Positions 1 to 5,281 of a DNA stretch of 5,281 nucleotides are shown here, one piece after another. The notes beneath the pieces were generated by a model. That model was given only the letters and a program-made list of their open reading frames with translations. It made no database searches and was not told the origin of the DNA. Both the position numbers and the translations under genes were made by a program. This stretch comes from Coriobacteriales bacterium (GTDB taxonomy: Bacteria > Actinomycetota > Coriobacteriia > Coriobacteriales > QAMH01). The stretch lies in assembly GCA_024408695.1 (NCBI GenBank), contig JAKSUU010000087.1, forward strand, positions 1 to 5,281, given 5' to 3'. Every line of letters starts with the position of its first letter. The stretch's first letter is position 1.

Positions 1-146
1 GCAATGTCGATTGGTTTGCGGTCATTAGAAAATTCATCTGCAATTGCAAAATAAATGCTACTTGTAATAACTAAAAGAAATAGTGCAATAAAAAAACTTG
101 CAATGATTTTATGAATAAATAAAGGCGTAAAATGTGTTCTACTCAT
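1..146 (-). CDS. N-terminus of an unidentified membrane-anchored protein (partial)
   Basis: This is the first 48 codons of a minus-strand gene that runs off the left edge. It begins at ATG (144-146) and has no in-frame stop. The start is supported by AAGGGG (plus-strand CCCCTT, 151-156), 4 nt upstream. The peptide opens with MSRTHFTPLFIHK. A strongly hydrophobic segment follows at about residues 14-36 (IIASFFIALFLLVITSS and onward), then a polar stretch ADEFSNDRKP. This looks like an uncleaved signal anchor or first transmembrane helix with the following residues outside the cell. That layout occurs in sensor kinases, chemoreceptors and many other envelope proteins, and too little is present to choose among them. 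It lies 153 bp downstream of alkA on the same strand but has its own likely promoter, so co-transcription is uncertain. I am confident that it is a gene; the function is unknown. Confidence 0.72.
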   Translation of the reverse strand, partial: MSRTHFTPLFIHKIIASFFIALFLLVITSSIYFAIADEFSNDRKPIDI

Positions 147-188
147 TCGGCCCCTTCGAACAAATCACATATATATATAAGAAAATTT

Positions 189-194
189 ATTATA
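189..194 (-). promoter_or_regulatory. Probable -10 element for the left-edge gene
   Basis: A perfect TATAAT lies on the minus strand (plus-strand ATTATA) inside a very A/T-rich stretch. Transcription would start near position 182 and give a leader of about 36 nt that contains the AAGGGG ribosome binding site and an (AT)n run at 169-179. I see no good -35 hexamer at the normal spacing. In a background this A/T-rich a TATAAT can occur by chance, so this is supported mainly by its position. Confidence 0.45.
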
Positions 195-299
195 CTCTTT
201 TCAAAAAATTTTTAATTAACAAAAAGAATTCTATCTTATAAATGAACAGTTTAGAAACCACAAAAAAGCATTCATCTGTTGGTGACACTTTTAGTAAAA

Positions 300-962
300 T
301 TAAATTGTAATTTCTTTTTCTATCGACAATCTCCAAAAATAAATACTTGCAGTTGTTGCATAAGGATTGTATCTTTTTGCATAACGTTCAAATTTTTCTT
401 TTGTAAGATCTTCTGCATTTAACTTATAAAGCATGCACATACCACGGCGTATTGCAGCATCACCATAAGAAATAACATTTGGCCTTGCTAAAGCGTGGAT
501 TAAAAACATTTCGGCTGTCCATTTTCCAATCCCACGAATTGCACAGAGCTCATCTATTATTTCTTCATCAACTTTTTCTCTTAAACTGGCAAAATCAAGT
601 TCGCCACTTGCTACCTTTTGTGCAAGGCCAATCATATATTCTGCCTTTTTTAATGTTGTTCCACACGCATGCAAATCTTCAATATTAGCCAGGGCTAACT
701 TTTTTGGATTAATGAAAATATCTCCGCTTTTTTGATCCTTCAAGCCGTATTTCTTTTGAATGCGATGCCAAATACTATGTGCGGCACTTAAACTAATAAG
801 TTGATCATTAATCGCGTGAATCAGCATAGTAAATGGGTCTGATTCTATAAATCGTTTTGGTTTAATTTTGCGCTCATTAAAATATTCAACTAACTGTACA
901 AAGCGTTTGTCTTTCGAACACAAATGTTCAATTTCATTATGTCCGTATTCAAATATTTCCAA
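300..962 (-). CDS. alkA: DNA-3-methyladenine glycosylase, AlkA/HhH-GPD family
   Basis: A 220-residue base-excision-repair enzyme expected to cut the N-glycosidic bond of alkylated bases such as 3-methyladenine in DNA in the cytoplasm. Diagnostic features are visible in order. NDQLISLSAA (52-61) matches the helix that reads QQ-SvkaA in relatives. CGTTLKKAEY (100-109) is the conserved G-S-KaeY region. The helix-hairpin-helix lies at about 139-151 (CAIRGIGKWTAEM). YGDAAIRRG (166-174) carries the expected catalytic aspartate, D168. YNPYATTASIYFWR (198-211) matches the C-terminal RPYRS-A-yLWR motif. The length fits the short bacterial forms that lack the N-terminal domain of E. coli AlkA. The start is TTG at 960-962: a stop lies two codons upstream, and the next Met (M46) would remove conserved sequence. 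No Shine-Dalgarno sequence precedes it. It is transcribed divergently from the lipoprotein gene. Exact substrate range cannot be read from the sequence. Confidence 0.93.
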   Translation of the reverse strand: MEIFEYGHNEIEHLCSKDKRFVQLVEYFNERKIKPKRFIESDPFTMLIHAINDQLISLSAAHSIWHRIQKKYGLKDQKSGDIFINPKKLALANIEDLHACGTTLKKAEYMIGLAQKVASGELDFASLREKVDEEIIDELCAIRGIGKWTAEMFLIHALARPNVISYGDAAIRRGMCMLYKLNAEDLTKEKFERYAKRYNPYATTASIYFWRLSIEKEITI

Positions 963-994
963 TAATTATATAGATTTTCAATTTAACATTAAAC

Positions 995-1004
995 ATTATA
1001 TAAT
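995..1004. promoter_or_regulatory. Symmetric -10 element in the alkA/lipoprotein divergent promoter region
   Basis: The 10-bp palindrome ATTATATAAT contains a perfect TATAAT on both strands: plus at 999-1004, minus at 995-1000. Read rightward, transcription would start near 1011 and give a leader of about 22 nt with the lipoprotein ribosome binding site. Read leftward, it would start near 988 and give a leader of about 26 nt before the TTG of alkA. The rightward -35 candidate is TTTTCA (975-980) with an 18-bp spacer. The leftward side has no good -35: TTGAAA (plus 1014-1019) is only 13 bp away. A second minus-strand TATAAT at 965-970 is too close to the alkA start to leave a leader. Confidence 0.5.
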
Positions 1005-1021
1005 TAGAAAAGTTTTCAAAG

Positions 1022-1027
1022 AAAGGA
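1022..1027 (+). promoter_or_regulatory. Ribosome binding site that fixes the lipoprotein start
   Basis: AAAGGA lies 5 nt before the ATG at 1033. It settles the start: the same frame is open as far back as 868, but that extension would overlap the alkA start region and would bury the signal peptide. Confidence 0.8.
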
Positions 1028-1032
1028 CAAAA

Positions 1033-1617
1033 ATGAAAAGATTAATTTCATTAACAATGGTTCTGGCTTTAATTTGTGGATGCTGTTTGTTCTGCGCAGG
1101 TTGCGGAGTAGACCCCCATGCCAAAGATCGCGAAGACATAAAAGTTTTAGGCCAAACATATTGCGATGCGATGACCTCAGGCGATTATGATAAACTCATG
1201 AACTGTATGGATTCCACAACCTCAAGCGTTACAACAGGAACCGCCGATCTTGCCGAAGGTATTTGGGGCTTACTTGGCGTAGATTTAGACCTTAAGGGCC
1301 TTATGAGCAAGCTTCAAAGCTATTTAAAAAAGAGCGGTATAAATATTTCATATGAATTAAAAGACGCAAAAGCCGAATTTGAAAACGACTGGAAGGCGCA
1401 AGCTCATTTTGATATTCTTGTAAAAACCGACTACAACGGCGAAAAAAAAGAGCAGACTATTTCTCAAAATTTTAACTTGACTAAAGAGGGTGACAGTTGG
1501 AAAATCGATAACTCTGAACAAACTATGCAGCAACTGCAAGATGGTCTTGGATCCATTGGTGATATGGCGGGAAGCATGTTTGGTGGCTTTGGAGATATGC
1601 TAGGCTCTTTATTCTAA
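1033..1617 (+). CDS. Small secreted lipoprotein, possibly NTF2-like/DUF4878-like
   Basis: A 194-residue protein with a clear lipoprotein signal: MKR, a hydrophobic core LISLTMVLALI, then a cysteine-rich end (C15, C17, C18, C21, C24). Two cleavage sites are possible: before C17 (LICG/C, the better match to the standard lipobox) or before C24 (FCAG/C, followed by GVDP as in many lipoproteins). After processing it should be lipid-anchored on the outer face of the cell membrane. The mature part begins with a helix-like KVLGQTYCDAMTSGDYDKLMNCM (37-59). It continues with alternating charged and hydrophobic strands (about 104-150) and ends with KEGDSWKIDN (151-160). That ending resembles the closing strands of NTF2-like DUF4878-type extracellular proteins, but this family call is only inferred. 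The last 25 residues are rich in Gly, Met and Phe. It is probably monocistronic, with 199 bp to the next gene. The function is unknown. Confidence 0.85.
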   Translation: MKRLISLTMVLALICGCCLFCAGCGVDPHAKDREDIKVLGQTYCDAMTSGDYDKLMNCMDSTTSSVTTGTADLAEGIWGLLGVDLDLKGLMSKLQSYLKKSGINISYELKDAKAEFENDWKAQAHFDILVKTDYNGEKKEQTISQNFNLTKEGDSWKIDNSEQTMQQLQDGLGSIGDMAGSMFGGFGDMLGSLF

Positions 1618-1719
1618 TCCATATTTATATAAGCTAGATAAATTCTTCTACAAAGCTTTAAAAGTTTAATTCAATAAATTTTAACAAGAGAATTACGAAT
1701 TGTTTTTTGAAATTTTTTA

Positions 1720-1749
1720 TTGCATTTTCTTTTAATGCTTGTATATAAT
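1720..1749 (+). promoter_or_regulatory. Probable promoter of the MATE transporter gene
   Basis: TATAAT at 1744-1749 is preceded by TTGCAT at 1720-1725 with an 18-bp spacer; the -35 is a poor match. Transcription would start near 1756, leaving a leader of about 61 nt before the ATG at 1817. The rest of the gap behind the lipoprotein gene (1618-1719) is A/T-rich and has T runs, but I see no stable hairpin in front of them, so no terminator is called. Confidence 0.5.
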
Positions 1750-1775
1750 AGTATTTCAGCAAAAAAGCATTTTGA

Positions 1776-1799
1776 TTACCTGTGCAACCGCGCAAGTAA
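1776..1799 (+). promoter_or_regulatory. Hairpin in the 5' leader of the MATE gene
   Basis: TTAC-C-TGTGC, loop AACC, GCGCA-A-GTAA. The outer arm has four pairs, then a C/A mismatch, then five pairs including one G/U wobble. It is the most G/C-rich patch in an otherwise A/T-rich leader and ends 17 nt before the ATG. No T run follows, so it is not a simple terminator. It could be an RNA structure affecting translation or stability, or one half of an operator. Its role is inferred only from its position. Confidence 0.4.
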
Positions 1800-1816
1800 C
1801 ATTAAAAAAACTAAAT

Positions 1817-3403
1817 ATGTCAAAACAAGAAGAAAATAAAGAAATTTTTGATGATGCTACAGGCATAGATGAGCAAGCTGTGGAAATGCGCGACATTGCC
1901 GACGAACTCGAAGGCGAAGGCGCAGATTTATTTGCAGCTACCGTCGAAAAAAACAAAGCCCAAAAAAAAGAGCCAAGCCCCGAAGAAATTGAATTTCAAA
2001 AACGCAAGGCAAAAGAAGAAGAAAAATCAAAAAAACAAGTTTTACAGTTTGAAAAAGCTAAGCTCAGCCCTCTATTATTAAAATATTCAATTCCTGCAAT
2101 CATTGGCATGCTTGCAGGAGGCATACAAAATATAGTTAATCGAATTTTTGTTGGTCAGGCTGTAAATTCTTATGCACTCGCAGGCGTTCAAATTGGCTTT
2201 CCTGTTATGGCATTATTCATGGCCTTTTCTTTTCTAATTGGCATGGGCTCTATGCTCTTGATTTCCGTTCGTCTTGGTCAAAAACGCAAAAAAGATGCAG
2301 AAGAAATTTTGGGGCAATGTATTTTGCTTTCGGTCTTGGTGCCTACCTTTTTTAACGTCATATTTCACATTTGGATTGATGACATCTTAGTTTTTATTGG
2401 ATCGACAGAAACAATCTTGCCTTACGCTCGCGACTACTTTAGTATCTTTATGGTCGCCATGATTCCATTTAGTGTGTCTGCCAGCGTAAACAATGTTATC
2501 CGTGCGCAAGGTGCACCAAATGTTGCAATGGGCACTCAAATTTTAGCCAGCGTTTTAAATATCATCTTTAACTACTTCTTTGTCATGATTTTTGGATGGG
2601 GGGTTAAAGGCGCCGCGCTTGGCGTATTTTTAGGCAACTTTATTTCGCTCTTTTGGATATTTGGCTACTTTATGTCTAAACATAGTTACTTAAAGGTTCA
2701 CGCAAAAAACATTCGCATTTTTCCTAAGGCGCTCAAACCTGTTATTGTAATGGGAATTACTCCATTTTTAATTCAACTTGCTAACAGTCTTCAAAACTTT
2801 ATTATGAATATCAATCTTGGCACCTATGGTGGCGACACCGCCCTCAGTGCTCTTAGTATTGTAATGAGTCTCTCAACCATTTTGCTTATGCCACTACTAG
2901 GTTTTAGTCAAGGTGCGCAGCCCATCATTGGCTACAACTACGGTGCTGGTAACTATAACCGCATGAAGGGCACACTTTTTAGAGGCATGATTTTTGCAAC
3001 AATTGTATCTATTGCAAGCTGGCTTGCCATTTGGTTTTGGGCAGAAGGCTTTGTTGCTGTGTTCATTAATAACGAGCCAGAAGTTGAGGCACTTGCGGCT
3101 CATGCTCTGCGCATATTCTTTGCCGCTTTGCCCATTATTGGCGCGCAAATTGTTGCACTGTCCATCTTCCAAGCATGTGGAAAAGCTGTTCGTAGTGCCT
3201 TTTTATCGCTTTCGCGCCAATTACTTTTCTTCATCCCCTGCCTTTTGATTCTTCCAAATTATTTTGGACTAGAAGGATGCTGGATAAGTGCGCCAATTTC
3301 GGATTGCCTAACATTTGTAGTTACAACAATTTTCTTAATCTTTGGCCTGCGTTCAATCAAACGCGAAATGGAAGAAAAAGGCGTTGGCAATTTAGTCAAA
3401 TAA
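1817..3403 (+). CDS. MATE-family (MepA-like) multidrug efflux transporter with a charged N-terminal extension
   Basis: A 528-residue inner-membrane antiporter of the MATE family, which exports cationic drugs or metabolites using a Na+ or H+ gradient. The membrane core starts at about residue 83 (LSPLLLKYSIPAIIGML) and reads as about 12 helices in two repeats. GGIQNIVNRIFVGQ (101-114) is in the first repeat and LANSLQNFIMNINLG (321-335) at the same place in the second. VIRAQGAPNVAM (227-238) and GFSQGAQPIIGYNYGAGN (362-379) are typical MATE motifs, the latter close to MepA-type proteins. Residues 1-82 are an unusual hydrophilic extension: acidic first (IDEQAVEMRDIADELEGEG), then lysine/glutamate-rich and probably coiled-coil (about 55-80). 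MATE proteins are usually about 450 residues, which fits the core alone. The chosen ATG has no Shine-Dalgarno sequence. The frame is open back to a TTG at 1739, but that codon lies upstream of the predicted -10 element, so it is rejected. Substrate unknown. Confidence 0.94.
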   Translation: MSKQEENKEIFDDATGIDEQAVEMRDIADELEGEGADLFAATVEKNKAQKKEPSPEEIEFQKRKAKEEEKSKKQVLQFEKAKLSPLLLKYSIPAIIGMLAGGIQNIVNRIFVGQAVNSYALAGVQIGFPVMALFMAFSFLIGMGSMLLISVRLGQKRKKDAEEILGQCILLSVLVPTFFNVIFHIWIDDILVFIGSTETILPYARDYFSIFMVAMIPFSVSASVNNVIRAQGAPNVAMGTQILASVLNIIFNYFFVMIFGWGVKGAALGVFLGNFISLFWIFGYFMSKHSYLKVHAKNIRIFPKALKPVIVMGITPFLIQLANSLQNFIMNINLGTYGGDTALSALSIVMSLSTILLMPLLGFSQGAQPIIGYNYGAGNYNRMKGTLFRGMIFATIVSIASWLAIWFWAEGFVAVFINNEPEVEALAAHALRIFFAALPIIGAQIVALSIFQACGKAVRSAFLSLSRQLLFFIPCLLILPNYFGLEGCWISAPISDCLTFVVTTIFLIFGLRSIKREMEEKGVGNLVK

Positions 3404-3426
3404 AAACCTAACTTTTCTATCTTTTC

Positions 3427-3432
3427 TATAAT
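3427..3432 (+). promoter_or_regulatory. Probable -10 element for the yhdT-panF operon
   Basis: A perfect TATAAT lies in the 65-bp gap behind the MATE gene, within a direct repeat of CTTTTCTAT (3412-3420 and 3421-3429). Transcription would start near 3439 and give a leader of about 30 nt. I find no recognisable -35. No terminator is visible between the MATE stop and this element, so read-through from the MATE gene is also possible. Confidence 0.42.
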
Positions 3433-3468
3433 GTGCAAAAATTAAAGTCAAGGTAATTTGGCATATTT

Positions 3469-3756
3469 ATGAATTATTCACAAAAAATAAAAATTGCAAA
3501 CCGAGAAGCAAGGCAAGCACTGATTGGGCTTGGTGCTGTAATTGTTGTTTGGCTAATATGCGGTTTTGGACTAAGCGTATTTGATGTATTTGTTTTTGGG
3601 GTTCCGCTCTGGGCTTTTTGTGGAATACTAGGGACATTTGTTTGTGGAATAATTGTTGCACTTGTACTAAGCCGAAAAAGCACACATTTTGAATTTGACG
3701 ATGATGCGGAATATGCAAATTCGTCAACATCTCGAGATGTCAAGGATGCAAAATAA
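3469..3756 (+). CDS. yhdT: YhdT family (DUF997) two-helix membrane protein
   Basis: A 95-residue inner-membrane protein of the YhdT/DUF997 family, which is known for being encoded directly before panF. A short basic N-terminus with the family-like REARQAL (12-18) leads into helix 1 (about 17-38). PLWAF (46-50) opens helix 2 (about 47-68), followed by SRK and an acidic cytoplasmic tail, FEFDDDAEY (74-82). The E. coli protein has the same plan: an EARWAL-like start, a P-W motif before helix 2, and an acidic DDD end, at about 80 residues. This one is slightly longer because of a Ser/Thr/Lys tail. Its molecular role is not established; the constant pairing suggests it helps PanF fold, assemble or work. 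AAGG (3450-3453) is 15 nt from the ATG, a poor spacing, but an in-frame stop at 3454-3456 leaves no better start. Two bases separate its stop from the panF start, so the two are almost certainly co-translated. Confidence 0.9.
   Translation: MNYSQKIKIANREARQALIGLGAVIVVWLICGFGLSVFDVFVFGVPLWAFCGILGTFVCGIIVALVLSRKSTHFEFDDDAEYANSSTSRDVKDAK
3742..3747 (+). promoter_or_regulatory. panF ribosome binding site inside the end of yhdT
   Basis: AAGGAT lies within the last codons of yhdT, 11 nt before the panF ATG at 3759. The spacing is longer than ideal. With only two bases between the yhdT stop and the panF start, ribosomes finishing yhdT probably feed directly into panF (translational coupling). Confidence 0.55.
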
Positions 3757-3758
3757 CG

Positions 3759-5281
3759 ATGGATGCAAACACAAACATACTTGCAATTTTGCCTCTTGTG
3801 ATATTTCTAATTATTGCAATTACAATCAGCATCTATATTCGCAAAAAGCACATTAGATCAACACAAGAAAAATCTGCTGTTGAATTTTCAAACGAATATT
3901 TTATTGGCAACAAAAAACTTACAGGTTTTGTGCTTGCTATGACAACCGTAGCCACCTACGGCAGTGTTTCAAGCTTTGTGGGTGGACCAGGTCAAGCCTG
4001 GGAATTTGGTTTTGGTTGGGTCTATATGGCCGTTATACAGGTAACGGCACTTTTTCTTCTATATAAGATTCTTGGTAAAAAACTTGCTCTTATTGGTCAC
4101 AAAATTAATGCGATTACCATTGTAGATGTAATTAAAGCACGTTTTGAATCTAACTTGCTAGCCATAATTTCTGCACTCACAATTGTTATATTTTTTGTTG
4201 CAATTATGGTTGCGCAATTTGTTGGTGGAGCAAAAATTTTTGAAGCAGTAACAGGGCTCGACTACAAACTTGGCCTAATTATTTTTGGCATTTGCGCAGT
4301 TATTTTTACTACAATCGGAGGTTTTCGAGGAGTCGCCATCACCGATGCCCTTTGCGGTGTTATTATGCTAGCAGGCCTTATTATCCTTGGTATCGCAATC
4401 ATCGTTGCAGGTGGCGGCTGGGGAAACATCATGCATACAATTTCTACCAACCATCCAGAAATGATGCAAATTGATGCTGGTGGCAAAATGCCCTGGACCC
4501 TTTATTTGTCGCAATGGCTTCTTGTTGGAATTTTTACTTTTTGCTTACCACAAAGCACCGTTCGTTGTCTTAGTGCAAAAAATACAAAATCCCTTGATAA
4601 GGCTATGGTTATCGGCACAATTGTAATTGGATTTATGATGATAGCCGCAACTTTAATTGGTGTGCTTGCTGCGGGAACCCTAACACAACCACTTAGCAGC
4701 TATGGCAATAGTATCGATAACATTATCCCTATTGCAATCGTTCAAAGTATGCCACCATGGCTGACAAGCATTGCAATTATTGGACCTATTGCGGCATCAA
4801 TCAGCACAATTTCAAGTCTTTTAATTTCTGCAAGCTCAGCCCTTATTAAAGACATAGGTGGCATTATTATAGAGTCCAAAAATTTGGATAGCAATAATCT
4901 TGCTATGTCAGAGGCAAGCCAGTCCGAAACCCTGTCCTCAAGCATGTCATCAAGCGCACCATCAAGCACGCCCGCAAGCCAGTCCGCGAGCCAGTCCGCA
5001 AGCCAACCATCAAGCACCCCTGCACAAAAACAGTTGAATCCAAAATCTATTGCCTTGGCAAGTCAAATTGCTACTCTTGCTCTTGGTATTTTGGTAATTG
5101 TCCTCTCCCTCATTCCACCTGATGTAATCTGGAAAATCAATATGTTTGCATTCGGCGGACTAGAAAGCTCATTCGCCATTGTTCTTATACTCGGATTATT
5201 CTCAAAAAAGATAACCCGAGCAGGCACCATAACAGGCATGCTCGCAGCACTAATATCTTATTGCACCAGCATGGCCATTGG
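3759..5281 (+). CDS. panF: Sodium/pantothenate symporter PanF (partial, 3' end cut)
   Basis: The first 507 codons of a solute:sodium symporter (SSS) protein that brings pantothenate into the cell with Na+ to feed coenzyme A synthesis. Translation is open from ATG 3759 to the window edge. PanF-type motifs are easy to follow: NEYFIGNKKLTGFVLAMT (45-62), TYGSVSSFVGGPGQAWEFG (66-84), AQFVGGAKIFE (152-162) and GGFRGVAITDALCG (187-200, the SSS signature region). Then come LPQSTVRCLSAKNTKS (263-278), GPIAASISTISSLLISASSA (342-361, with S349/T350 where the family binds Na+) and FAFGGLE near 464-470. All align in order with E. coli PanF. Two things are odd: a low-complexity Ser/Ala/Gln/Pro loop at about 384-424 that E. 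coli PanF lacks, and Cys at 199 where the SSS signature usually has Gln (TD--Q). Judged by E. coli PanF (483 residues), perhaps 50-75 residues are missing at the right edge. The start is ATGGAT; the ATG at 3763 is out of frame. Confidence 0.95.
   Translation, partial: MDANTNILAILPLVIFLIIAITISIYIRKKHIRSTQEKSAVEFSNEYFIGNKKLTGFVLAMTTVATYGSVSSFVGGPGQAWEFGFGWVYMAVIQVTALFLLYKILGKKLALIGHKINAITIVDVIKARFESNLLAIISALTIVIFFVAIMVAQFVGGAKIFEAVTGLDYKLGLIIFGICAVIFTTIGGFRGVAITDALCGVIMLAGLIILGIAIIVAGGGWGNIMHTISTNHPEMMQIDAGGKMPWTLYLSQWLLVGIFTFCLPQSTVRCLSAKNTKSLDKAMVIGTIVIGFMMIAATLIGVLAAGTLTQPLSSYGNSIDNIIPIAIVQSMPPWLTSIAIIGPIAASISTISSLLISASSALIKDIGGIIIESKNLDSNNLAMSEASQSETLSSSMSSSAPSSTPASQSASQSASQPSSTPAQKQLNPKSIALASQIATLALGILVIVLSLIPPDVIWKINMFAFGGLESSFAIVLILGLFSKKITRAGTITGMLAALISYCTSMAI
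4914..5020 (+). repeat. Interleaved 12-nt coding repeats in panF
   Basis: Two in-frame 12-nt units alternate here. Unit B, GCRAGCCAGTCC (Ala-Ser-Gln-Ser), occurs at 4914-4925, 4974-4985 and 4986-4997, with a degenerate copy at 4998-5008. Unit A, ATCAAGCRCNCC (read in frame as Ser-Ser-Ala/Thr-Pro), occurs at 4949-4960, 4961-4972 and 5009-5020. The stretch is visibly more G/C-rich than the gene around it. It encodes a flexible hydrophilic linker, predicted to be cytoplasmic, between two membrane helices of PanF. Because each unit is four codons, gain or loss of a copy keeps the reading frame. Confidence 0.85.

Noticed and set aside
169..179. (AT)n run in the leader of the left-edge gene
   Set aside because: Five units in an A/T-rich leader; too short to propose phase variation, and no other signal supports a role.
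261..272. CAAAAAAGCATT repeated exactly at 1760-1771
   Set aside because: A 12-bp match is expected by chance in a 5-kb A/T-rich window, and the two sites have no shared context.
240..299. Possible terminator behind alkA (stem ACCA-CA/TG-TTGGT)
   Set aside because: The stem is short with a bulge, the loop is long, and the T run on the minus strand lies in the loop, not after the stem.
868..1032. A 55-codon upstream extension of the lipoprotein gene
   Set aside because: It overlaps the start of alkA and would place the signal peptide in the middle of the protein; ATG 1033 has a good ribosome binding site 5 nt upstream.
1660..1740. Possible terminator behind the lipoprotein gene (AATT-ACG-AATT then T runs; GCATT/AATGC)
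   Set aside because: The stems are only four or five A/T-rich pairs; neither looks stable enough to end transcription.
1739..1816. TTG start at 1739 extending the MATE protein by 26 residues
   Set aside because: The codon lies upstream of the predicted -10 element and has no ribosome binding site; the extension is not conserved-looking.
4742..5017. Minus-strand open frame with a repeated Trp-Leu-Ala-Asp pattern opposite panF
   Set aside because: It is the antisense shadow of the 12-nt repeats in panF; the sense frame is a full, family-matching PanF protein and the antisense frame has no ribosome binding site or recognisable domain.
1..5281. A novel multi-gene defence, toxin-antitoxin or mobile system
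   Set aside because: All complete genes but the lipoprotein belong to recognised housekeeping or transport families, and no inverted repeats, integrase, transposase, toxin-antitoxin pair or CRISPR-like array is visible.

Overview
This window is AT-rich DNA (roughly a third to two-fifths G+C by eye). It carries six protein genes, two of them cut by the window edges, and no RNA gene, CRISPR array or mobile element that I can see. Low G+C, a lipoprotein-type secretion signal, purine-rich ribosome binding sites and A/T-rich intergenic promoters suggest a low-GC, probably Gram-positive bacterium. No marker gene here settles the phylum, so this is an inference.

Layout. Positions 1-146 (minus) hold the first 48 codons of a membrane-anchored protein I cannot identify. 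Positions 147-299 hold its leader and a likely promoter; I see no convincing terminator there. Positions 300-962 (minus) encode an AlkA-type DNA glycosylase that starts at TTG. A 70-bp divergent intergenic region (963-1032) follows, containing a perfectly symmetric ATTATATAAT. Positions 1033-1617 (plus) encode a small lipoprotein. After a 199-bp gap with a promoter and a leader hairpin, 1817-3403 (plus) encodes a MATE-family efflux transporter with an unusual charged extension of about 80 residues at its N-terminus. Positions 3469-3756 and 3759-5281 (plus) form a yhdT-panF operon. It encodes a two-helix membrane protein of the YhdT/DUF997 family and the sodium/pantothenate symporter PanF. PanF is cut by the right edge and carries a serine-rich loop built from 12-nt repeats.

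How the genes relate. Only yhdT and panF form a clear functional unit: uptake of pantothenate, the precursor of coenzyme A. AlkA (base excision repair of alkylated DNA), the lipoprotein and the MATE pump each appear to have their own promoter, and nothing ties them into one system.

I found no sign of a previously undescribed multi-gene system. The features most worth a second look are the repeat-built loop in PanF, the N-terminal extension of the MATE protein, and the symmetric -10 element between alkA and the lipoprotein gene.
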